Shown piece after piece: positions 23,301 to 35,300 of a stretch of DNA of 64,000 nt; the stretch's first letter is position 1, and each line of letters opens with the position of its first letter. A model generated the notes under the pieces. It did not search any database, was not told the DNA's origin, and was given only the letters and a program-made list of their open reading frames with translations. A program made the position numbers and the translations under genes. Origin of the DNA: Escarpia spicata (Eukaryota; Annelida; Polychaeta; Sabellida; Siboglinidae); assembly GCA_963995525.1 (NCBI GenBank), contig OZ023213.1, forward strand, positions 21,875,921-21,939,920, given 5' to 3'.

Positions 23301-26300
23301 TCAAGGGGCTACAAGAATAGAACAAGTGGAGGGTTTTAGTGAGCCTCAAGGGGCTACAAGAATAGAACAAGTGGAGGGTTTTGGGGAGCCTCAGCTCAGG
23401 TCTAATCAACAGGTAAACTCCAACTTATGGGCAAATGACACAGTATATGTCGTGCATGTTCTCATGCCACTGACTTTTTTGGTAGGATATCTGCAATTTG
23501 TGTGAATACATTTAACATAATGCATGCCTGTTCTGCATGCCTAGTATAGCTATTTGAATACATTCAACATAATGCATGCCTAGTATAGCTATAGGAAGAA
23601 ATGAAGTTTATTGGTGGCACAATTGGTCTACAAGATAGTGTAAACTTCACTAATAAGTCTACTTAAAATGAGCCTATTATGTATTTATATCCAGAACATG
23701 AAAGATCTGTTGTTGACCCCAATAACTTTATTACCCAATACCTCCAAAAACATTAACATCCCCTCAGACGGGTTTGTCTTGTTACGGCTTATAATTCCTG
23801 CATCGTTTTTAGAATGGCTGTGCAGATTGTAGATAATGTGTTTTTTCCAGTGTCAGGAGGCAGGCTTTGTTCAATGGTCCTATCAGTGCCACTTAGATAA
23901 GGCATGGTGACAGGGCGGAACCACAACAGACAGATGTCCATCTAGGTGAGCACACTTTAGGGGTGTTCACAAGTTCCAAAAATGTATAGCATTACATATC
24001 AGGGCTCGAAGTTGCAACTACCTAGTTGCATTTGCGAGTATAATCTTATGCCTGCAACTAGATAAATTGCTTTAGTTGCAATATGCAACTTGAAATGTTG
24101 TCCATTAATTATTGCCATGCCAGGAAACTGACCATCTGGGCCATCAAACAAGTTGTGCACCGATGACATTATTCTCTTTCTCTGTCCCTGCTCACCGGCT
24201 AGGGCAGCAAAATATTGATAAATTGTGGCAACTGAATGATGACTTTTTGCCTAAGGCTATATGTACAAAGTCCTATGCAGGCACCCTGTACTTTGACATT
24301 CAGTTACAGAAAGGGGCAACTATTTACTTTTACTATCTAGCTCACCAGTTTTGTTTGTTTGTTTAAAGTTTAAACCGTGAAACAACTTGTGCTTATGCAA
24401 AAGTCAGCATAAGTGAGAGAATGTTCCATGTATTAATACTATGTGGAAATACATGCAGTCAAAATAAATGTGATAATTTAACTCGCTTATTATGGTTGTA
24501 AATATCAATAAAATTATCGGGTAGAATGCATGGCTAGGTCAAATTACATAAATGTATCTGGAATTTACTACAAACAAAATGGTTTATTAATAGCAGAGAT
24601 GATAATTCTGAATGGTATAAGTAGTGTTGATTTAAAACTGTACTCAATCAAATCTCACAACACATTTAGATTTGCATTCTAATTAGTCAAAGCATGTGGG
24701 CTCCTAAAAATATGTTTTGCTCCTAATTATTCTACTTTAGGAGCACAGCACTCCTAACTCAGAATGTTAACTTGGAGACCTGCATATTTGTGTGTGGTGG
24801 GCTGGTGGCTTAGGATCATCTCAGAATATCAATGTCTGATATCAGATTAAATTACTTTCATTTGAGGGAGGGGGGTCAGAGGCAGTTTCGTCTGTCATCG
24901 GACATCAATATTTTACGCTTCGGCCAATACTGTTAATATATTGATATCATCATATCAATATTTACAAACTTTTGCCTCAGGATGACGGCAGATGAAAGTA
25001 ATTTAATCTTATATCAGAAATTGATGTCCTGAGTTAATCCCTTAAATGTCACATCAAACATGTTTCAGTGGCGCCACCTAATGACTGACACTAACATTAA
25101 TGCACAGGGATGCCATTGTGAATACACTGTTTCAGAACCAGGCAACATGGCAGATAACGTCTTGGTAGCCACGTAACATAAATTAAATCATATTAAGCTG
25201 CCCATTTTATTGTTCATATTAATATTATCAAAATCGAAGCAAAGAATTCTTTGTTTCAAAGACCTAATGCCTCCTTTCCATGTTCTGCGCAGTGCACATG
25301 AAGTATCGTGATTACGCTTTGGTAAAAAAAATGGTGATCGTTTGAATGACAATACGGGGGGGAGTGGGTGGACTAGGGGGTCGTTTGAACCAATACTAAA
25401 CAGTAAACATTTTGGTAACTTCCATGAGACGACCCCTTAATCTGTGCACACTGCACAAGTGAAAAGACCATTGCTCGCAGTTCTTTTCAAGGCAGATGCG
25501 GCTTTGAACTAATTTTACCAGAACTGAACTTCAGCATAAGAAAAGTTGAACATGTTGTGTGTAATGTTCTGAATAAAGGGCGCAGAGGCATGAACAGTAA
25601 TTTGAAACCAGCTCGAGTTCTTTGTGACAATTCTGCCACATAACTCGTGACAATGACCTCAATCTGCAGAGGATGATTAACCTATATAGATTCACCATGC
25701 TGATATTAAATTGTCTGTGATAGGTTTTCGCTATTTTTATTCATGTTCCCAGTAAACAATTTAAAACTACTGGATGCACTAAGTTTGTGTGAATAGTCAT
25801 ATTTTGGAAAACTTTTCAGCTACCCCAGAGAAACAATAGTTTCCTTTTTGTGTAAGCCAGAAACAAGAAGTGTAGGAGACAGCAGGTAATTACACTGTAA
25901 ATTGAACTGTTCCTAAAGCAATGCATGTTTTTACTATTGCTCGAAATTACGTCATCTTCATCATGTTTGTCAACCAAACAAAATTGTGTTAACTTTTTGA
26001 ATTATTGTTGTTTGAACATCGCGAACACTCAACCGTGCATTATATCCACTGCCACGTACACAGTGCAAGTTTCAGCATTCGAAATGTTCAAACGGCAATA
26101 ACTCAAAAAGTAAACAAAATGCCTGAGTACATCCAGTGACACATTTGTAGGCAAGATTATTATCTTTACGGTGATATAAACAATCCTAGCAGTGTTACCC
26201 ATGGTGCAGTCACAACAACCGATAGATGTTACAACAAACTGTGCAGAAAATGTACAGAAAAGCGCAACCAAAAGTGGCCTAGGACAGGTTAACAGAGGGG

Positions 26301-29300
26301 TTTAACAAATTAGTTGAATATCAGGACACTATTTTTAGATAATATTTCATTCAGATTGGGAATAAAAAAGGTTAATTTCGCTTAGTCTTTAGAACGATAG
26401 GGAGACGATTCCAGATTTTGGGGGCAGCTACTGAGAAAGCTCGTTTGCCAATGTTGAGCTTGGTTTTAGGAACAAAACGTTGTGAAAATGTGTCTTGTGT
26501 TACCTTCAAGGGGCCTTGGAAGCTGTGGCACAATGCCGTCCTGGTTGTAGCATAGCAACATGCACTGATTCTGTCGATCCAGCAGCGGGTACATCGCATG
26601 CGTTGGCTGCTGCACAAATATGTGGTTGGGTGTGACTACGCTCGACACAATCACATCGATAGTGACGCCCTCTGGTAGACTCAACTGTAACAAATCGACA
26701 ACAACGGTGCGTGAATCAGCACTGTGCTTGTCTAGATCTATGGGTTTCAGAATAAGTCATTTTGTAAATACCCATCTTTTTAATTTAGCAATCATCTCAG
26801 AATGACGATGCCCGTTATCAAACACAACTACTTTTATCTGGCCTCAGGCACCCATCCTGCCCCCATAAGAAACTTTGTAAACATTTATATGATGATATCA
26901 ATATATTAATAGTATAAAACATTGACATCCAAAAACCAGACAAAACTGCCTCTGACCACCCTCCCCCAAACGAAATTTCGTAACTTTGTCTGATATCGGA
27001 CATTCTGAGATGATCCCTTAGTTCTAACACAGAAATTGTGCTTGCAATTAAATTTGTCATTGTATCATTTGAGTTGTCATTACTTTTTTTTGGGGGGGGG
27101 GGTAATTTGACCACTTATTCTGTTTAACAAAGTGGATCATCCTCATAGCAAGTTGTACATTTTGGGGGGGGGGGGTAATTTGACCACTTATTCTGTTTAA
27201 CAAAGTGGATCATCCTCATAGCAAGTTGTACATTTTGGGGGGGGGGGTAATTTGACCACTTATTCTGTTTAACAAAGTGGATCATCCTCATAGCAAGTTG
27301 TACATTTGGGGGGGGGGGGGGGGGTAATTTGACCACTTATTCTGTTTAACAAAGTGGATCATCCTCATAGCAAGTTGTACATTTTTGCAAGGAACAAACT
27401 TCTACAAATTTCGAGTCGCACTACTGACATCTCGAATTACCTGCATGATTTCAGGTGGCAGCACCGGGCATTCAACGCCAGCAGAGTTGATGGCCGTGAA
27501 GTTGATCTGCGGGAATTGGGATGGAGGAAATCGCTTCTTGATCTGCTCAAGGGCTGCATCGATCTGCTTCTGTGTGCCTAAAACAGTGACCAGGGCGTTA
27601 TCGTACCATCGCGACATGTGGAGAACTCCACAACAAGCTGTGTCTGTTTTAAGACTGATAATTAAACAATTTAAAAAACAACTTTCAATACAAATTAGTA
27701 TGAAATTTTGTTAAGCACCTACTAGGAGCCATTTACTTATTTGGTAATCAAACTGGATCATCATTCAGCTATGGAAAGCTTCCATTTTTCTTGTGTCGAA
27801 ACATACCCTAGGACCAAGTTTAGTGTTCACTTAAGTGATGTCAATGGTTTCTTTTTCACAGTGAAACTGGTTTCAGTCATTTGATCATTGTAAAAATGTT
27901 GCTCAAAATTAATTTTTATATCATTGAAACGATCAATGATCACATTAAACTGTTATCGATTAACTGATCGGAAGCAAAAGTCAACCAATCATTTAAAAAA
28001 TTAATCGCAACAACACTAGTGAACATGATGTGAATTAAAGTAAAATTAAAATATTTTGCCGGATATCTATTGCCTCCTACATAGTACAGCATTAAGTGTC
28101 TTCTTTCTTTCTCTTTCCCGTGTTGGTCTTATTACATGTATGACTATGGAACTTTCCTTACATTATGGACTGAGTCTGAAATGAACTTATCTTATCTCTT
28201 AAAACAAAGTAGCTTTATCAATTTTAACCTACTTGATAATCCTGTATCGCTGGCGCATTCTGACAATGTCCCATAACTAAACTACAATTAAGGACACCCT
28301 TGAGACTGGGCAAAAGTGACCTCTTTAGCGAGGTGACTATATTAACGGGACTAACTTCCTTCCTACGTTGCCGTTACAAAATAATTTGGGACTGTCCCAT
28401 AGTGACCTTAATTGCGAGGTGGCTGCATTACGGAGGTGACCATAAAGCGAGGTTCAACTGTACCTTGAAAACCCTACTCACCTTCCAGACAAACCACTTG
28501 CAGTTCTTTGGTGTACGGCTTGCGTTTGATCGTAATCTCGATGCCCGACCGATCCTTGAGGATGTTGATGTTCTTGCCGTTGCGTCCAATCAGCCGCCCG
28601 CAGAGTTCCGATGGGAAGTCGAACTCGTAGACGATATGATTGCGTCTCCTCGTCGTTCGACCGCCTGATGAAGGCACTGACGTTTGCTGCTGCGGCGATG
28701 ACTGACGCTGCTTTGGTTTCTGCTTCGGTGTCGTGTTGCCTTCATTGATGACGCCATCGACAATGCTGCCACGGCCGCTGTCTGCTGACACCTGGCGGTA
28801 CCGAGAAGAATCACGTATCTTATATTTTTGTTCCCTACCACCCGTTGTTAATAAGTTAAGGAAGCAATATAAACAAACCTATCCACCATGACCTGTTGCC
28901 TAGCAAAAGTTCTGTAATGCCATCAAAAATAGATGTTTGATATGTTGAGCATTCGTACATTCTGTTGGATATTTTGTTGAAATTCTAGCCCCAAATATTT
29001 TTTCTATGACAGAACATAAGGCAGTTTTTAAAGTAACAACCATACACTGAAAGGTTTGATTTACGAGCTGTCATGCCGAGTAATTCTCATGCATAACCAT
29101 TTTCAGCATTGTTGACAATGCTTGAGGTCATGAGCAAATGTTTGGTTGTGACTTAGGTAAACCGCTGTGTAGTGGAACCATCGTCAGAATTGCTCATCCT
29201 CGACTGGAGTTGTAGCTCCCTCTTGTAGCTAAATATATAACCAATTCGTTGAAAGACACACTTCCTGTAAATAAAGCTAGCACCCGTAAGCGTGCTGTGT

Positions 29301-32300
29301 TGATTTGATTAGTTGGGTCTACCATGGATAATCTATAACAATGTGGAGGGCCGCTCCACAACTTTGATCTTATATCTGAAAAATTAACTGTTTTCAAAAT
29401 TAACCATAATTACCCAGTTGTTAAAATATGCTTGTTTTTGAACAATGTCAGTAATGTCCAGAAAAGCTGATTAGCGGGACCTCAAAACATTAATTTGTAA
29501 GAGGTGCAACATCTTAATTTACTAAGTACCTATAAGCTGTCGGGGTGTAATCACAGGAATGAGACAGAAGACTGATGAATGTTCCTGTTTCTGACTGATG
29601 GAAAGAAACCAAACAGGTGGGAGAAGCTTTGTAAGTAACAATGTTAATGATCAAATTTAGCGTTGGTTATAACTTGATACCTGTAGTATCGTTTGGGCAA
29701 TGTGTTTATGTTGTCACTTGACGTAAGGCAGTTTGTGCTTCATTGAAGGATACAGCCACATGAGGTATGTATACAACAGATCTCGTTAACACTGTTCTGT
29801 TTTCATAGGCAGTTAATGCAGTGGGGGAACTGTTGTAGGTAATTTATGTTCACAGTAAACGTGCGTTTTATCAGCCTTACATAAAGTCGTCACCTGGGCG
29901 GGGCCGAGCTGTATTACAGGTATTCACCTTTAACTACTGCTAAAACGATTACCGTAAAATATTTACTAACAAAACTTCCCCCATTGATTTAGTTTAATTT
30001 TATCATTCAGAAATCAGAACTGTTATCAGTTTTTATGTCATTCTTGTGATTATACCCCAAAATAAAAAACATCCTATTCCCTAAGGGGCTTTGTAAATAT
30101 AAAAAATTCCAATAATCAAAAAAAATTTGGATGTAGGTGGGTGGGTGAAGGGTCCATTTGGAATAAAAAAATTGGAAAATGTGGACAAACTCTGCTCTTT
30201 ATATACATTTTCAGTTGTACCTGTAAACGTTAGTTAGTTGTCGATATAATAAACCAGTTGCATTTCACTGACGTGTTCTAACCATTTGTTTCAATAGAAA
30301 GAATCGGGACCCTGTCTCTTTATACCGCCGATAGTTATTTTTAGCAACTCCGTCACTTAAAGACATAGATACATGTCAATGTATCACTCCAATCATTATC
30401 ACCGTCCTTTTGGCGGCCACAATCAACTTGCTCATTATTCTGCCGCTCTCTTTGGGGGTTGCGAGGAGGTAGGAATCGTTTTCAATTTGTAGGCCTTTCC
30501 AATTTTTTTGGCTGGGAGTGGGTGGATGACATCAATCTTCACGAATGTTTTTTGGATTATTGGAAGTTTTTATATTTACAATCCCTTAAGCAGGCGTCGA
30601 GTTACTTCATGTCGCCAGTCGGCTCCACTCGCGCGGAGTCTCGTCATGCATTGTGACACATGTACAGGCCCTACTGAGCACCTATGCATCCAACAGCACT
30701 AATGGACACATGCAAAACATCTGTCAACTTGACAAAGGCCTGCACACACAGTAATGACAACGACTGGCTAACTGACCTTGCACCTGATAGTACACCAAGT
30801 GATATAATGATAAGAAAATTGTAGAGCCACTGCCTACTTGGCAGTATAAACAATTAATGAATTCCTGACAATTTAATGCACATGATTGGCAACGTATTGT
30901 TGCTTTGTACATGTAGGTTACGCTGATCAGAGTTACCATGATCTAGTATGTCCAGGGCGTACCATGATCTAGTATGTCCAGGGCGTACCATGATCTAGTA
31001 TGTCCAGGGTGTACCATGATCTAGTATGTCCAGGGCGTATCATGATCTAGTATGTCCAGGGCGTATCATGATCTAGTATGTCCAGGGTGTACCATGATCT
31101 AGTATGTCCAGGGCGTATCATGATCTAGTATGTCCAGGGCGTACCATGATCTAGTATGTCCAGGGTGTATCATGATCTAGTATGTCCAGGGCGTATCATG
31201 ATCTAGTATGTCCAGAGCGTATCATGATCTAGTATGTCCATGGTGTATCATGATCTAGTATGTCCAGAGCGTATCATGATCTAGTATGTCCAGGGCGTAT
31301 CATGATCTAGTATGTCCATGGTGTATCATGATCTAGTATGTCCAGGGTGTATTATGCTGCTTCAGGGATCAGACTCATTAGATGTAAGACCTTCGTAAGA
31401 CTTTTCAATGACAAATTCAAGTGATATAATGATAAGAAAATTGTAGAGCCACTGCCTACTTGGCAGTATAAACCATTAATGAATTCCTGACAATTTAATG
31501 CACATGATTGGCAACGTATTGTTGCTTTGTACATGTAGGTTACGCTGATCAGAGTTACCATGATCTAGTATGTCCAGGGCGTACCATGATCTAGTATGTC
31601 CAGGGCGTATCATGATCTAGTATGTCCACAGCGTATCATGATCTAGTATGTCCAGGACGTATCATGATCTAGTATGTCCAGGGCGTACCATGATCTAGTA
31701 TGTCCAGGACGTATCATGATCTAGTATGTCCATGGTGTATCATGATCTAGTATGTCCAGGGCGTATCATGATCTAGTATGTCCAGGACGTATCATGATCT
31801 AGTATGTCCATGGTGTATCATGATCTAGTATGTCCAGGACGTATCATGATCTAGTATGTCCATGGTGTATCATGATCTAGTATGTCCAGGGTGTATTATG
31901 CTGCTTCAGGGATCAGGCTCATTAGATGTAAGACCTTCATAAGACTTTTCAATGACAAATTCAATTGATACAAAATAACAGCCTTTTTTTATATAATCTC
32001 TAGGTTTTTTATTTACTGATCAAACTGTCATTTAATAAAAACCGGCTTATCGTAATATGCAGTTCATGCCAACTTTGTTGATTTAAAATGAAGGCGTAAT
32101 TTGGTTTCATAAATTAAAGACCTTTTGACATTTCTTTAAAAAATTCCATTAAAATATTTTTAAGGGATTAAGCAATATCCAATTTAAAATCGGACACACA
32201 TCCTTCGAATAGCTTTACCATTACTGTTAAACCAGTTTATTACTGTTTATTGCGGGATCTTTTCTAGCTGGCACAGTGTAGCACTACTTCCTTCATATTC

Positions 32301-35300
32301 TAAAAAAAGTTTACATAAAAAATAAAATATTTTTTATAAATCAACCAAAACATATACCGGTAGACAGACCTATCATTCTTTAATAAAAAATCACACTGTC
32401 CATTAAAAAAATAAAAATTATACGGCTTATTTTTGCTGGCTATCATGCTGAGCAAGGAATATTTGCCTGAACTATAAATGTTCGCTTGACTGAAATTGAG
32501 TGAAAATTACTCCTTGTTTACAGTTCTCTTCCTGCATTTCAGTATCAAACTGATACACATCTAGTAGTACAGCGGAAGGCTGAATGAGTGATGGATTGGC
32601 TTGACTTCATTAAGTAGAAACATCCCTACTGTACTTCCTCAGGCAACGACAGATGGGTTTGGCTGTCTATTCTGATACACCATCAGGAGATTCCTCCTTG
32701 GGCCCTGAAAGGAGCCAGGAATTTGTTGGAGGTGCTGACAGGGTTCAAACTGGGAGTGCAAACCGCACAGGAGGTCAGGGCACAGTTCACCTTCTTATAA
32801 ATGTTTCAAACAAATAAAACACCTTGTATTTCTTGAATATGAAAAAGTGCAACTAAACAGGCATATAGCAGGTTTAACAGTAGTGTACTAGCAATGAAAT
32901 TATGTTTATATTTTAAGCATTTATTGTAGAGGGACTTTTAGGAATTTGTTTACCATATCACATGGTGTCATAATACATGGCTGTTTTTGTAAATACAGAT
33001 GGACATCGTGCCTGAAGGCGTTGAAAAGAGCTAAAGATATTTAATTCTGACGAAAAAAACATGATCGCAGTTGTTGTGAAAAAGCACTGTCACTTGTCAG
33101 AACAGTTTATGATCACATTTCTTTTTAAATACAATCAGACAAAATGTTAACATGGCCACAAACTGGAAAATCAACTGTGTTCTGTTCACAGCAGAATGCC
33201 AGCTGATATTAGACAAGATGGGCTGAATTATTTATGAGAATCTACACATATTTTATGCAGAATAACCAGCTTTGGATGGTAAAATCTCAGGGCTGCCATA
33301 TGGTCAACCAAAGGCCTGGACATCAACTAATTGAATTTGGTATTGAACACATATATGCCTGACCACTGGTCTTGCACGCAAACGAGTCAAGCTCAGTGGC
33401 CACAACATATTGACCTGTGCTTTAGTGACTACCATAAAATAGATGAGTGACCAATTGATGAATGTCATTAGCAGCACATTTTGGGTTGAAATAAAGGTTA
33501 GGGGAGGTGTTAATCGCCTGGTTAGCGTTATGTCGCTACAGATCTTAATGACAACCTGTAAAGTAGATGTAATTTATTATATTGGCAACCTTTATTCATC
33601 ACTTGTACTGTAAGTCTATGGAAAGATGGACAATGATGAGACGGCTTAAATGTAAGCTATGACCAACACAAACAGATGTGGAAAGAAGAATGGTGAATGT
33701 CTAATCAAGGTAACAGGAAAAAAAAGAAAGATACAAGTAAAAAAGCATGAAAACGGAGTGGAAAAGGACGGGCCGCATCACAGCAAGAATTAAAGATGAC
33801 TGGTAGACACGAACACTACAGAACGACAAACCAAAGAACAAGCAATAGACACAAGAGATGATAGCATATAATGACTGCAAACCATACAACAAATGCAGAC
33901 ATATTTGGAAATGTCTGGCACAGTTTAACCTGCATTTGCAAGGCCTTGTATTTGACCAGAGCCAGTGTTAAATATAAAAACACCTGGGGCCGGTTTCATG
34001 AAGCGGCTAAGAACGTTCTTAACGCCAAGATGATTGTCTTAGTAAATGACGTGATTTTTTAAACATAAGCGAACATAGGAGTTTACGCAAACACGTGAAA
34101 CTAAGTAATTGCGTAACTTTAAGAACGCTTCGTGAAACTGGCTCCCGGTCTATGAAAAATAAGTAAGGTCATTCGGCCTCAATTGGTTTTTTGTGAGCAT
34201 GCCTCCACTGAGATCAAGCTGTTGAAGCCAGGACTGTTACGACTGTATGCCTAGCAAACGTAATGAATTTAATCGAAACGAATGACTAATCCTAGAACAG
34301 CACAATGCCAGCACATCACGTGTAGAAACTAGGTACTCCTGGGTTTTAAGTCAGAATAACATACAGGCATCCAACAGTCCAATTGTATCTACTCTGCATG
34401 ACAAGTCTACTTAGAGAGCTTCCAGGAATAGCCAATGTCCTCCGAGACTAAATCACAACTTACAGAGATAACGACAGAGGGCCAATGTATTTTTTGGTTG
34501 AGGGGGTTGGGTGTGTATTTTCATTCAGTTAACTGCATCACCAGCTGCAGGCTGCACCGTGACCTAGTCCTAGATCAAGTACATGTATGTCAAACTAAGC
34601 ATCCATTAGTGGCACATCCCAACATAAAGAAGACAGTTACAGCTCATTCACTTCTCCAGGAGCGCAATCTAAGCAAAACAGTCAATGTTAATGCTCCGGT
34701 GCTTTCATTTTGGTGCATGTTCAATGTGTTCTCTGAAATTCAAGCTGTTTTGTGCGAGTCCTATTTGAATTACGACATGTTGCTAGACACTATTGCTCTC
34801 TAAAAAGGACCGATTTCTGGTTGTATACATGTCAGAGAGCAACACAGCTGGGTTCAGATGTTTTTGTATTTAAATATTATGAGTCTGACTTTTTCAGAAT
34901 CCCCATAAATACTGTACATATTTGATGTACATAATTTACAAATTACGTTGATTTTTTATTGTTTATTTAGCAAACTTTGCAATCACAATACAAGAGAACT
35001 TTGTATTGTAAACTACCATCGGCACATACCTCTGAATGCGCATCTGAGCTGAACCCGTTTGACCCCGACAATGAACTCTTCTCAATCGGGCTGTCAACAG
35101 AGGGCGTCGTTGAGCCAGAAGATGCTGCGTTCCCATTGGCCGCTGCCCTGCTGGTGACCTCTGACACTTCTGCCTCGACATTCGGGCTTCCCGGCTGCGA
35201 AACACTTTCGTTGTCCAGATCCGCCTCGTCGGATGACTGTGCTGCCATCTGATGGCAAACACTAGAACTGTTCAGCTCTTCCGCATTTATAGGTGGCGCC

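Noticed and set aside
22513..23409. 298-codon minus frame and 165-codon plus frame
   Set aside because: Artefacts of a 45-bp repeat lying in AKAP1 intron 4.
24000..24780. Complete DNA transposon starting CAGGGCTCGAAG
   Set aside because: A hAT-like left end is visible, but I found no matching inverted end or target-site duplication nearby.
26620..26805. Plus-strand frame over AKAP1 exon 4
   Set aside because: Antisense shadow of a well-supported exon; the same holds for plus frames over exons 1, 2, 3 and 5.
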